Shown here: positions 11,060 through 18,567 of the stretch, in pieces
Layout of the letters: every line of letters starts with the position of its first letter
Position numbering within the stretch: position 1 is the stretch's first letter
NCBI RefSeq assembly: GCF_008974185.1
Contig: NZ_BKZP01000002.1
Coordinates: forward strand, 1-64,000
Reading direction: 5' to 3'
Length of the DNA: 64,000 nucleotides
Source: Weizmannia acidilactici
GTDB taxonomy: Bacteria > Bacillota > Bacilli > Bacillales > Bacillaceae_C
Program-made: the position numbers and the translations under genes
Notes under the pieces: generated by a model
The model's database searches: none
Seen by the model: the letters and a program-made list of their open reading frames with translations, nothing else
Told to the model about the DNA's origin: nothing

Positions 11060-11088
11060 AAAAAAACGGGGAGATTCCCCGTTTTTTT
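11060..11088 (-). terminator. Terminator of yjzC
   Basis: ACGGGGA-GAT-TCCCCGT is flanked by A6 and T7, so it works in either direction. It lies at the end of yjzC and overlaps its stop codon. Confidence 0.85.
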
Positions 11089-11266
11089 AAGGTTTCCGTT
11101 TCCGCGTCCAATGGCGTTCATCATTTGATGTTTCCGGAAACCGGTCTCCTTTATGGAGGTGGATGCTTTTCGGGTTTACGACCGGATCGCCGTTTTCGCC
11201 GACTTCCACATATACCCCGTTATTCGGCGCTTTGCTTCCAGGATGAAACCGATTGCTTTGTCCCAA
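11087..11266 (-). CDS. yjzC: YjzC family protein (TTG start)
   Basis: This 59-residue protein reads MGQSNRFHPGSKAPNNGVYV and onwards to a basic tail (HWTRKRKP). It matches the pattern of B. subtilis YjzC (start MGQ...F.PG.KAPNNG.Y.E.GE). Function unknown. The TTG at 11266 is favoured because AGGAGG lies 8 nt upstream and it gives the family N-terminus. The frame remains open back to 11488, but that part crosses the yitW terminator and yitW itself, so it is not coding. Its neighbour yjzD also matches the B. subtilis yjzC-yjzD pair, here separated by clpB. Confidence 0.85.
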   Translation of the reverse strand: MGQSNRFHPGSKAPNNGVYVEVGENGDPVVNPKSIHLHKGDRFPETSNDERHWTRKRKP

Positions 11267-11381
11267 AGAAATGCCCTCCTTTTTGATTGTCAGCATTAGT
11301 TTGGACAGCGCCTCGCCAAAGCATGAGCGCATTTTTTTGCCATGGATTCTGTCATGGAGATATTCGCTCTCTTGCGCCCAT

Positions 11382-11407
11382 AAAAAAACGGCCAGAAAAA
11401 GGCCGTC
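11382..11407 (-). terminator. Terminator of yitW
   Basis: On the minus strand ACGGCC-TTTTTCT-GGCCGT is followed by seven T's, 15 nt after the yitW stop. Confidence 0.85.
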
Positions 11408-11421
11408 CGCATCAATATTCT

Positions 11422-11730
11422 TCAGTTGATCCCGAGCGCAATTTTTGCGTAGCGGGACATACGGTCTTTTGTCCATGGCGGATCCCATACTATGTTGACA
11501 TGGGTATCCTTGACTTCCGGAATATCCTGTACAGCCATTTGGACCTGGTCAACAATAATGCTCGCCAACGGGCAGCCAATTGCCGTCAGTGTCATCGTGA
11601 CTGTCAGGCACCCTTTTTCGTCAAGCTCAAGATCATATACAAGCCCAAGATTTACAATATCTATACCGATTTCAGGGTCAATCACCTGTTCAAGCGCGCC
11701 CATAATATTCTCTTTTAATGACTCATCCAT
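11422..11730 (-). CDS. yitW: MIP18/DUF59 family protein, Fe-S assembly (YitW)
   Basis: This 102-residue protein has the MIP18 (DUF59) fold pattern: VIDPEIGIDIVNLGLVYD near the start, then the conserved Cys in LTAIGCPLASII (about residue 60) and a C-terminal WDPPWTKDRMS. Members help assemble or carry Fe-S clusters with the SUF machinery. Length equals B. subtilis YitW. The ATG at 11730 has GGAGGAGG upstream; an in-frame M at 11760 has none. It is transcribed alone, divergently from yitU. Confidence 0.92.
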   Translation of the reverse strand: MDESLKENIMGALEQVIDPEIGIDIVNLGLVYDLELDEKGCLTVTMTLTAIGCPLASIIVDQVQMAVQDIPEVKDTHVNIVWDPPWTKDRMSRYAKIALGIN

Positions 11731-11915
11731 GGTTTTCAACCTCCTCCGTATTCTTATCATAACAAAATTGCATTCAATATAAAAATAAAAATTCTTTACA
11801 TCATTTTAACATCCCGCTCTGTACGTTTGCAGGAAAAATGCTATATTGTTTAGTATAGTTAATTATCGTGAAATTGCATGTATATTGACTATCATTTCAA
11901 AAAGGAGCAAATGCG

Positions 11916-12749
11916 ATGCCGCAACCTTATTTAATTGCTTTGGATCTGGATGGTACACTGTTAAATGATGAGAAAACCATTTCCCCGAAAACGAAATCCG
12001 TTCTGAAAAAGGCAAAAGCAGAAGGCCACATTGTCATGATATCCACAGGCCGCCCTTTCCGTTCAAGCCAGCCGTATTATAACGAACTGGAGCTCGATAC
12101 GCCGATTGTCAATTTCAACGGCGCTTTTATCCACCACCCGAAAAACAGGAGCTGGGGCATCTACCACGAGCCGATGCCGCTTGAGGTGGTGAAATCGATC
12201 GTGGAAACATGCGGCGATTTCCGGCTTTATAATATTGTTGCCGAAGTAAAAGATGATGTGTATTTGCATTACCATGACGAAAAGTTGCTTGAAATTTTCC
12301 GGATCGGTGACCCGAATGTAACGACCGGAAATTTGATCAGTTTTCTGAAAGACGAGCCGACCTCCATGCTCATCCACGCCGCAAAGGAAGATGTTCCGGA
12401 AATACGCAAATATTTAAGCGATGTCCATGCGGAAGTCGTCGACCATAGGCGTTGGGGGGCGCCATGGCATATTATTGAGATCATCAGGGCCGGGCTGAAT
12501 AAAGCAGTCGGCGTCAAAAAAGTTGCCGACTCATACGGCATCCCGAAAGAACGGATCATTGCTTTCGGGGATGAAGACAATGACATGGAATTGATCGAGT
12601 ACGCCGGCATCGGGATTGCGATGGGCAATGCCATCCCTGCCTTGAAAAATATTGCGGACGAAACGACCCTCTCCAATACGGAAGACGGCATCGGCGTATT
12701 TTTGGAGGAAGCGCTGAATTTGAAGTCGAAAAAAGGGGAAAGCGCATAA
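11916..12749 (+). CDS. yitU: Cof-type HAD phosphatase (YitU)
   Basis: A 277-residue HAD-superfamily hydrolase of the Cof/YitU type. Motif I is ALDLDGTLLND (nucleophile Asp near residue 10), motif II is MISTGRP, and motif IV is AFGDEDNDMELIEYAG. The large C2B cap lies between. Such enzymes dephosphorylate small metabolites such as FMN precursors and sugar phosphates; the exact substrate cannot be read. AAAGGAG precedes the ATG. Position beside yitW agrees with B. subtilis. Confidence 0.9.
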   Translation: MPQPYLIALDLDGTLLNDEKTISPKTKSVLKKAKAEGHIVMISTGRPFRSSQPYYNELELDTPIVNFNGAFIHHPKNRSWGIYHEPMPLEVVKSIVETCGDFRLYNIVAEVKDDVYLHYHDEKLLEIFRIGDPNVTTGNLISFLKDEPTSMLIHAAKEDVPEIRKYLSDVHAEVVDHRRWGAPWHIIEIIRAGLNKAVGVKKVADSYGIPKERIIAFGDEDNDMELIEYAGIGIAMGNAIPALKNIADETTLSNTEDGIGVFLEEALNLKSKKGESA

Positions 12750-12832
12750 TCCCGGCCCGATGTTCCTATACTATAAGCGGGCGCGGGATTGTACCCCGCG
12801 TACCCTTACGAGCATAAAAGGCGGTGTTTCGT

Positions 12833-12982
12833 TTGGGCAGAAGCAGCAAATCGAAACGATTTGTCCAGCAGGGAAAAGATGCAGTAAAAAAGCATGATGA
12901 AAGGTTCCCATATTACTCCACATTGGTCGAAGCAGAAACAAACAGGAGCCGGGAAGATGCTGTATCGGGGAGCCTCCTGTAA
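12833..12982 (+). CDS. Small hypothetical protein, TTG start, coupled to the DUF3813 gene
   Basis: A 49-codon frame starts with TTG at 12833, with AAAGGCGGTG upstream. It encodes a basic N-terminus (MGRSSKSKRFVQQGKDAVKK) and then YYSTLVEAETNRSREDAVSG. Its TAA shares an A with the ATG of the next gene (TAATG), a classic coupling arrangement. I do not recognise the family. Codon use looks coding (many third-position G/C and no rare run). Confidence rests on the ribosome site and the coupling, not on homology. Confidence 0.6.
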   Translation: MGRSSKSKRFVQQGKDAVKKHDERFPYYSTLVEAETNRSREDAVSGSLL

Positions 12983-13179
12983 TGGCCAACCGATTATTCA
13001 GGCAGGCAAGGCAATTTGTCGAACTGGCGAAAGAAACGGCCGCCAAGGGAACTGATGAAGAGAAAACCGAAACGATCCAAAAAGCGAAAAACGCCTTATC
13101 CAGCGCATACGCCAACTCTACACTTGCTGAAAAGGTGCAGTTGCGCGAAATGCAGGACGAACTCGGAAAATTGGAATAG
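12982..13179 (+). CDS. DUF3813 family small protein
   Basis: A 65-residue helical protein (MANRLFRQARQFVELAKETA, then KAKNALSSAYANSTLAEKVQ and LREMQDELGKLE). This is the pattern I recall for DUF3813, found near yitU in Bacillus. No function is known. Its ATG overlaps the stop of the upstream 49-codon gene. A GC-rich hairpin follows its stop. Confidence 0.8.
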   Translation: MANRLFRQARQFVELAKETAAKGTDEEKTETIQKAKNALSSAYANSTLAEKVQLREMQDELGKLE

Positions 13180-13205
13180 CTGCCGGCTTCGGCAGCTATT
13201 TCTTA
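13175..13205. terminator. Hairpin between convergent DUF3813 and BsuPI-like genes
   Basis: AATAGCTGCCG and CGGCAGCTATT form a strong stem with a 4-nt loop, followed by TTCTT on the plus strand. Both genes could use it. Confidence 0.65.
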
Positions 13206-13639
13206 TGGATCGTAAACTGCAGTTCCGTTTGCACATGCCCGCCAGATTTCCCGTTTATTTTCGAAGAAAGCAGAACGGCTTTTACCGTGTACGTCCCCGC
13301 CCCCCCTTTCCAATTTTCAACCCATGTTTTCCGTTCGCCTTTTTTTAATGTGAGATGCTGGAAGGCCTGCAGATAAAATTTTCCTTTTCCAAACGTGTAC
13401 ACCGGCTTCCCTGTTTCATCATAAATCGTAAAATCGTACAACTTGCTTGTAGGGAACTCCAAATGCATTTCCTCTTCTGTACGATTTGCCGCGGTTAGAC
13501 GTATTTCGACGTTGCAGCCCTTTTGAACGGCTTCTACAGAAAAATCCGGAACCATTTTTCCCTCTCCTTTTGCCGCGCCCGGAATGGCCATGATAACAGC
13601 AAACATCAGCCATAACATGCCCACTTTTTTCCAAAGCAT
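13196..13639 (-). CDS. BsuPI-related protein with signal peptide
   Basis: The 147-residue product has a hydrophobic start (MLWKKVGMLWLMFAVIMAIP, then GAAKGE) typical of a cleaved signal peptide, then a beta-rich domain (CNVEIRLTAANRTEEEMHLE, TSKLYDFTIYDETGKPVY, WVENWKGGAGTYTVKAVLLS). The latter resembles the BsuPI intracellular proteinase inhibitor fold (PF12690). In B. subtilis ipi sits in the same place but is cytoplasmic; here an exported version is predicted. The ATG at 13639 has AAAGGAG 9 nt upstream; one at 13666 does not. Confidence 0.75.
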   Translation of the reverse strand: MLWKKVGMLWLMFAVIMAIPGAAKGEGKMVPDFSVEAVQKGCNVEIRLTAANRTEEEMHLEFPTSKLYDFTIYDETGKPVYTFGKGKFYLQAFQHLTLKKGERKTWVENWKGGAGTYTVKAVLLSSKINGKSGGHVQTELQFTIHKK

Positions 13640-13780
13640 GACCTGACACTCCTTTTCTGATTCCACTATACCACTTTACAGGGCGGTTTACCCCATCCGG
13701 TCCTCCAAAGCAACTTAAAACCAGTTTTACGTTTTAGTATAAGTTATTTTTTACAAATTTCTCACGGCTGATCGGAAAAA

Positions 13781-13809
13781 TTGTACAATCCAGCGAAAAT
13801 ATGTAAACT
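13781..13809 (+). promoter_or_regulatory. Promoter of yitS
   Basis: TTGTAC (13781-13786), a 17-nt spacer and TAAACT (13804-13809), 35 nt before the yitS start. Confidence 0.55.
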
Positions 13810-13844
13810 AAAGCTAGAACTTATGGATTGTGAAGGTGAAAACA

Positions 13845-14702
13845 ATGGGTATTCAAATTTACGCGGACAGCGCATGCGACCTGCCGCTGTCTTTTTTCAA
13901 AGAAAATCACGTATCGCTGATTCCATTAACGGTTTATGTGAACGATAAAGCTTACAACGACTTGGTTGACATTAATCCAAAGGACGTGTTCCGTTCCATC
14001 CGTGAAGGCGCGGAAACAAAAACTTCCCAGCCAACACCAAAGTATTTTGAAAAACTTTTTACCGATTTGGCCAAATCAGGGGATTCCGGCATTTATCTAG
14101 CATTCTCGTCCGAGCTTTCCGGTACATACCAGACAGCCGTGATGATCGCCGGCCAGGTAAAAGAGGCGTACCCGGATTTGGACTTAACGATCTTGGATAC
14201 AAAATGCGCATCGATCGGCTATGGCCTGGTGGTAAAGTCGGCAGTTGACCTGCGGGAAAACGGCGCTGATAAAGAGGAAATTATCCGGGATGCTAAATTT
14301 CGCAGCAAACATATGGAACATATTTTTACGGTTGCTGATCTGGAGTTTCTTGCCAGGGGCGGACGTCTGTCTAAAGCAGGCGCATTTCTTGGCGGGCTTT
14401 TAAATATTAAGCCGATATTGGATGTGGAAGACGGAAAACTTATCCCGATTGAAAAAATCCGCGGACGCAAAAAATTGCTCCAGCGAATGCTTGATATCAT
14501 GGAAGAACGCGGCGTTGACCTGGAACATCAGCTGATCGGCATCTCCCACGGTGATGACGAAGCGGCAGCGGAAGAAATGAGGCAGCTGATCGAAGCGCGC
14601 TTTGGAACAAGGCATTTTTTAATCAATACGATCGGTTCTGTCATCGGCTCACATGCCGGGCCCGGCACATTGGCCGTCTTTTTCCTAAACAAGCTGCCTT
14701 AA
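13845..14702 (+). CDS. yitS: DegV family fatty-acid-binding protein (YitS)
   Basis: A 285-residue DegV-type protein. The start IQIYADSACDLPLSFFKENH fits the family's DSxxDLP motif, followed by IPLTVYVNDKAY, TSQPTPKYFEKLF and the Ser-rich SSELSGTYQTA that lines the fatty-acid site. DegV (FakB) proteins bind acyl chains and may hand them to a FakA kinase. The ATG at 13845 has GAAGGTGA upstream; a GTG 15 nt earlier is less likely. Corresponds in position and length to B. subtilis YitS. Confidence 0.92.
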   Translation: MGIQIYADSACDLPLSFFKENHVSLIPLTVYVNDKAYNDLVDINPKDVFRSIREGAETKTSQPTPKYFEKLFTDLAKSGDSGIYLAFSSELSGTYQTAVMIAGQVKEAYPDLDLTILDTKCASIGYGLVVKSAVDLRENGADKEEIIRDAKFRSKHMEHIFTVADLEFLARGGRLSKAGAFLGGLLNIKPILDVEDGKLIPIEKIRGRKKLLQRMLDIMEERGVDLEHQLIGISHGDDEAAAEEMRQLIEARFGTRHFLINTIGSVIGSHAGPGTLAVFFLNKLP

Positions 14703-14776
14703 GTGTATAGCGCTGCCGGGAGACGGGGAAACTTAGGTTCGGGATATTTATTTTTGTTTCGAAAGGAGTTGCCTTT

Positions 14777-14908
14777 ATGTCACGTACTTCCGATAACGAC
14801 AAAAAAGCGCGCGACAACAATGCGCTTCGCCACGAAAAAAACTTGCAGGCGGAAAAGGAACGTAAAGCCGGAAAACACCAGTATTCAAAAAAAACCGACC
14901 ATTTATAA
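14777..14908 (+). CDS. DUF3941 family small protein
   Basis: A 43-codon gene beginning MSRTSDNDKKARDNNALRHE and ending KHQYSKKTDHL. The charged, low-hydrophobicity sequence is what I remember of DUF3941 proteins in Bacillus (SSTSDNNKKARDNNALRH type). AAAGGAGTTGCCTTT precedes the ATG, an ideal site. Function unknown. It is followed by its own hairpin terminator and lies between yitS and yajQ. Confidence 0.85.
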   Translation: MSRTSDNDKKARDNNALRHEKNLQAEKERKAGKHQYSKKTDHL

Positions 14909-14910
14909 GG

Positions 14911-14932
14911 CAAGGGGGATCCCCTTGTTTTT
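14911..14932 (+). terminator. Terminator after the DUF3941 gene
   Basis: CAAGGGG-GAT-CCCCTTG followed by T6. Confidence 0.8.
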
Positions 14933-15017
14933 TATGTATCAGAAATACAATAGGTTGTGGAATGTCTAAGGCTTCCATTATAATAAGAGTTAACGCAGCT
15001 TTTTAAGGAGTGTTGAC

Positions 15018-15509
15018 ATGGCGAAAGAAAGTTCATTCGATATTGTTTCAAAAGTCGATTTATCGGAAGTGCAAAACGCCGTCCAAATTGCAATGAAGGA
15101 AATCCAAAACCGGTACGATTTCAAAGGGAACAAAAGCGATATTAAGCTGGAGAAGGATGAACTTGTCCTCATATCGGATGATGAGTTTAAAATGAACCAA
15201 TTGAAAGACGTGCTCCTTGGCAAATTGATTAAGCGCGGCGTACCGATCAAAAATCTCGAATACGGCAAACTGGAAAATGCATCTGGAGGCACTGTCCGCC
15301 AGCGCGCCAAACTGCTGCAGGGCATTGATAAAGAAAATGCGAAAAAAATCAACACGATTATTAAAAACAGCGGATTAAAGGTGAAAAGCCAGGTGCAGGA
15401 CGACCAGATCCGCGTGACCGGGAAAAGCCGCGACGATCTGCAAAAAGTCATTGCGGCAATCCGCGAAGCAGATCTTCCGATTGATGTGCAATTTGTCAAC
15501 TACCGGTAA
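15018..15509 (+). CDS. yajQ: YajQ/UPF0234 nucleotide-binding protein (YitK)
   Basis: A 163-residue protein with the conserved start [20 protein letters not shown], the NRYDFKG motif near residue 31 and the C-terminal VQFVNYR. This is the YajQ/UPF0234 family; B. subtilis calls it YitK. Family members bind nucleic acid or cyclic di-GMP in some species; the role in Firmicutes is not settled. TAAGGAG precedes the ATG. It is followed by a strong terminator. Confidence 0.93.
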   Translation: MAKESSFDIVSKVDLSEVQNAVQIAMKEIQNRYDFKGNKSDIKLEKDELVLISDDEFKMNQLKDVLLGKLIKRGVPIKNLEYGKLENASGGTVRQRAKLLQGIDKENAKKINTIIKNSGLKVKSQVQDDQIRVTGKSRDDLQKVIAAIREADLPIDVQFVNYR

Positions 15510-15528
15510 AATCCATGTTTTTTGCGGG

Positions 15529-15556
15529 AAGCGGGGTATGCCCCGCTTCTTTTTTT
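15529..15556 (+). terminator. Terminator after yajQ
   Basis: AAGCGGGG-TATG-CCCCGCTT followed by T7. Confidence 0.92.
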
Positions 15557-15570
15557 CATGCGGCCGGGCC

Positions 15571-15596
15571 GATAAATAGAATTATTGATTGGGTAA
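15571..15596 (+). promoter_or_regulatory. Possible sigma-B promoter of the SDR gene
   Basis: GATAAA (15571-15576), 14 nt and GGGTAA (15591-15596) resemble the sigma-B pattern GTTTAA-N13-15-GGGTAT. Close B. subtilis relatives of the gene are general-stress proteins, which fits, but the -35 match is partial. Confidence 0.4.
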
Positions 15597-15651
15597 AAAA
15601 CTAATGATGAATCCTGACTTTTTCCCATTACAAAACGAGGAGTGATCCATA

Positions 15652-16524
15652 TTGGCAAACGAACAAAGTACCTCCAAGCGAACCATGCCGGCCCAGCACC
15701 AAAACAGGCAGCCAGGCGTTGAAAGCAAAATGTACCCGCAACCGGAAAATGTAAAAGGCAGCTACCGGGGCAGCGGCAAACTGGACGGTAAAATTGCGCT
15801 CATCACTGGCGGGGACAGCGGTATCGGAAAATCGATTGCCATATATTTCGCAAAGGAAGGCGCACATGTTGCCATCTGCTATTTGGATGAAAATGAAGAT
15901 GCCAAACAAACAAAAGAACTGGTGGAAAAGGAAGGCCGCAAATGCTTAGTCATTCCGGGCGATATCGGGAATGAACAGCACTGCCGGGATGCTGTCGAAA
16001 AAACCGTCAGCACGTTCGGCAAACTGGACATTTTGGTGAACAATGCCGCCGAACAGCACCCGCAGGAAAGCATCCTTGGCATTACGGAAGAACAGTTGGA
16101 AAAAACGTTCCGTACAAATATTTTCTCCCAATTTTTTATGGTGAAAGCGGCGCTTCCCCACTTAAAAAAAGGCAGCTCGATTATTAATACGGCATCCATT
16201 ACAGCCTATAAAGGAAATCCACAATTGATTGATTACTCGTCCACCAAAGGGGCAATCGTTGCTTTTACGCGCTCGCTGTCGGTTTCGCTCGTCTCAAAGG
16301 GGATCCGCGTAAATGGCGTTGCGCCGGGGCCGATTTGGACGCCACTTATCCCGTCCACCTTTACGGCTGGACAGGTGGCGAAATTCGGTTCCGATACCCC
16401 GATGAAACGACCTGGCCAGCCGTCCGAACTAGCCCCGGCCTACGTGTATTTAGCTTCCGACGATTCAAGCTATGTCACCGGGCAAATGATCCACGTAAAC
16501 GGCGGCACAATCGTAAACGGATAA
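15652..16524 (+). CDS. SDR family oxidoreductase, general-stress type
   Basis: A 290-residue short-chain dehydrogenase with a long hydrophilic N-terminal tail (about 40 residues). It has the NAD(P) loop TGGDSGIGKS, the NNAA motif (about 125-128), and catalytic YSSTKGA with Tyr/Lys near 200 and 204; NGVAPGPIWTPL follows. This layout matches the YhxC/YhxD/YdaD (GSP39) subgroup, which are stress-induced; the substrate is unknown. The start is TTG at 15652 with GAGGAG about 10 nt upstream. Stands alone between two terminators. Confidence 0.9.
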   Translation: MANEQSTSKRTMPAQHQNRQPGVESKMYPQPENVKGSYRGSGKLDGKIALITGGDSGIGKSIAIYFAKEGAHVAICYLDENEDAKQTKELVEKEGRKCLVIPGDIGNEQHCRDAVEKTVSTFGKLDILVNNAAEQHPQESILGITEEQLEKTFRTNIFSQFFMVKAALPHLKKGSSIINTASITAYKGNPQLIDYSSTKGAIVAFTRSLSVSLVSKGIRVNGVAPGPIWTPLIPSTFTAGQVAKFGSDTPMKRPGQPSELAPAYVYLASDDSSYVTGQMIHVNGGTIVNG

Positions 16525-16528
16525 TCAA

Positions 16529-16570
16529 CAAGCCGGAAAAAGGGCACTCCTGTTTTCCGGCTTTTATTTT
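16529..16570 (+). terminator. Terminator after the SDR gene
   Basis: AAGCCGGAAAA and TTTTCCGGCTT form an 11-bp stem around a 12-nt loop, followed by TTATTTTT. Confidence 0.88.
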
Positions 16571-16658
16571 TGGGTTCCGCCGGCCGAAGATGTATGAAAT
16601 TCCTTCCCCTTGTCTAAAACATATAAAGAAATCCAAACAAGCGGGAAGGAAGACAGCG

Positions 16659-17212
16659 ATGGGCAAACTGCAAAGGTTGAAAATTATTGAATCCCAATCC
16701 CGCGCTTTTTTAACCGGCACAGCGGAGAAGCTGAATGATGAATGGGTATTTTTTGACGATGAGTGCGATGAAGCGTCAATGTTGGACGATTATCTTGACC
16801 AGGAAATCGAATTCCACGGCGGCCAGTGGAAAAAGGGATTTTAGCAGACCACGGCAGGATCCTCTTGGAGGGTGAAAATCTTTTCCTCACAGACAGAACA
16901 TATATACAGATTCGCAAGCCGCTTAACTTTTCATTGGAAGTACGGCTGGAAGAATGGGATGATGACATGTTCTGCCGCTTCATTTAGTTTTTAAATGAGT
17001 CGGGATTTTCCATCTATGACTGCATCTATTGCCACAATACGTTGTCATTTCTCGCAGGCTCCGAAAAAACAGGGCGTGAATTTGATGCTGTTTAACAACG
17101 GGGAATGCATTTTATCGGTCCATCACCATTCAGGTTTGGGGAAAATATGGCCGAATGGTTTGAATGCACATTGAACATAGGCGGGCGCATGTTCCTAAAA
17201 AGGGTTCATTAA
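16659..17212 (+). pseudogene. Broken DUF2777 family gene
   Basis: The first 61 codons (MGKLQRLKIIESQSRAFLTG, then NDEWVFFDDECDEASMLDDY) look like the N-terminus of DUF2777 proteins. The frame ends at 16844 in a T-run. One base added there would restore LADHGRILLEGENLFLTDRT and so on to an in-frame TAG after DDDMFCRFI. Beyond it the same frame resumes with FLNESGFSIYDCIYCHNTLS, then two more shifts are needed to read NLMLFNNGECILSVHH and AEWFECTLNIGGRMFLKRVH to a stop at 17212. Several independent lesions mean a true pseudogene rather than a single sequencing error. Confidence 0.8.
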
Positions 17213-17243
17213 AAAAGAAGGCAAGCTTGTTCCTTGCCTTCCG
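17211..17243 (-). terminator. Terminator of yisL
   Basis: On the minus strand GGAAGGCAAG, a short loop, CTTGCCTTC and T6. It overlaps the end of the DUF2777 remnant. Confidence 0.85.
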
Positions 17244-17249
17244 CATTTT

Positions 17250-17621
17250 TTACATAAAAGGGTGCCAGCCTATTGGCAGCCTCAGCCCCAAATATAACAC
17301 GCCGATGAAAAAGACAATGAATAACACCCAAAATACCCCTGTGTTTTTCCCTTTGGCAAGGCGCAGCAAAATCATTTCCATCATACCGATCACAAGAATA
17401 CCACCAAGCAGTTTTACGCCATACAACGCGGGGTCGAGGCTTTGGTTGTGGAAAAATAAAAGCGCTCCTGTAACGATGACCAGTATGTACAACAGCCTCA
17501 AAATCATTTGGACAATTTTAAAACCTTTTTCTTTTCCTGCCTTATGGAGAAACAATGCTACGATAAAAAGTATGATCGCAATTACCCACGTCGTAACATG
17601 GGTGTCTGTTCGGGTTAACAT
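17250..17621 (-). CDS. yisL: YisL, DUF1516 membrane protein
   Basis: A 123-residue protein with four hydrophobic segments (about 10-27, 40-58, 67-87 and 95-115) and the start MLTRTDTHVTTWVIAIILFI. It fits B. subtilis YisL (DUF1516), a four-span membrane protein of unknown role. An AAAAGGAGC site precedes the ATG. It lies downstream of yisK on the same strand (48 nt gap), as a likely two-gene unit. Confidence 0.88.
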   Translation of the reverse strand: MLTRTDTHVTTWVIAIILFIVALFLHKAGKEKGFKIVQMILRLLYILVIVTGALLFFHNQSLDPALYGVKLLGGILVIGMMEMILLRLAKGKNTGVFWVLFIVFFIGVLYLGLRLPIGWHPFM

Positions 17622-17669
17622 GGACGGATCTGCTCCTTTTTTTCTATTGTTCCATGCCTTTATCTTACT

Positions 17670-18548
17670 TTATTTGATGACGTTTCGCAAAGTTCCTACC
17701 TTTTCAACCGTAATTTCAATTTTATCACCCGGTTTTAAAAAGCGCGGCGGCTTGAAGCCGTTCCCTACGCCGGCTGGAGTGCCAGTTGCGACGATGTCCC
17801 CCGGTTCCAGCGTCATCCCCTTTGATAATTCGGATATAATTTCTTCAACCGGGAAAATGAAACGGGACGTATTGGACTGCTGGCGGACTTTGCCGTTTAC
17901 TTTTGTTTCAATCCGAAGGGCATTCGGATTTTCAATCTCTGAACGATGGACGATCCACGGGCCGATTGGGCATGAACCGTCCAGGCTTTTCCCGATAAAA
18001 TACTGCTTGTGCATGCGCTGAAAGTCCCTTGCAGTAATGTCATTCAGCACGGTATACCCGAATACATGGGAAAGCGCATCTTCTTTCGCAATACGCCTCC
18101 CTTTTTTGCCAATCACAACCGCCAGTTCCCCTTCATAATCCAGTTCCTGTGTAATGCCGCTGTAAGAATCGACCGGAGCCTCATGGGCGTTTACGGTTGT
18201 CGTTGCTTTCGTAAAAACAATCACATGTTCCGGAATATCAGCTGCGCTACCCATTTCAATCGCATGTTCACGGTAATTTTTTCCGACGCACATGATGTTT
18301 CTTACAGGGTGCGGGATTGGCGCAAGGTAGCGGATCCCATTGAGCGGAACGAACGCATTGCCCAAATCTGCTTCCGGTTTTTCCAGCGTTTGTTCAACAA
18401 GTGTCGTAAACGCCTCCCCCATCCGGATGCCGTTAAGCAATGAATCCGGAAAACCTGCACCCAAAACGGATAAGTTTAAAATCTTTTCTTCATCATAAAC
18501 AGCGCCGTATTGTTCCTTACCTTCCCAAACAAAACTGATAAATTTCAT
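17670..18548 (-). CDS. yisK: FAH family hydrolase/tautomerase (YisK)
   Basis: A 292-residue fumarylacetoacetate-hydrolase-fold protein. Conserved features are IMCVGKNYREHAIEM, the metal-binding ELDYEGELAVVIGKKGRRI, GYTVLNDITARDFQ and GDIVATGTPAGVG. B. subtilis YisK acts on oxaloacetate (decarboxylase/tautomerase) and has been linked to the cell envelope protein Mbl; the same activity is likely here by similarity. The ATG at 18548 has GAGGTG 8 nt upstream; the frame open to 18584 has no site. Confidence 0.92.
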   Translation of the reverse strand: MKFISFVWEGKEQYGAVYDEEKILNLSVLGAGFPDSLLNGIRMGEAFTTLVEQTLEKPEADLGNAFVPLNGIRYLAPIPHPVRNIMCVGKNYREHAIEMGSAADIPEHVIVFTKATTTVNAHEAPVDSYSGITQELDYEGELAVVIGKKGRRIAKEDALSHVFGYTVLNDITARDFQRMHKQYFIGKSLDGSCPIGPWIVHRSEIENPNALRIETKVNGKVRQQSNTSRFIFPVEEIISELSKGMTLEPGDIVATGTPAGVGNGFKPPRFLKPGDKIEITVEKVGTLRNVIK

Positions 18549-18567
18549 TTCAAAACACCTCACAATT

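Noticed and set aside
11267-11488. N-terminal extension of yjzC
   Set aside because: It crosses the yitW terminator and the yitW coding end, and the TTG start with AGGAGG fits the known family N-terminus.
17164-18021. Plus-strand open frame of 285 codons over yisL and yisK
   Set aside because: Antisense to two conserved genes, with no plausible start site or known domain.
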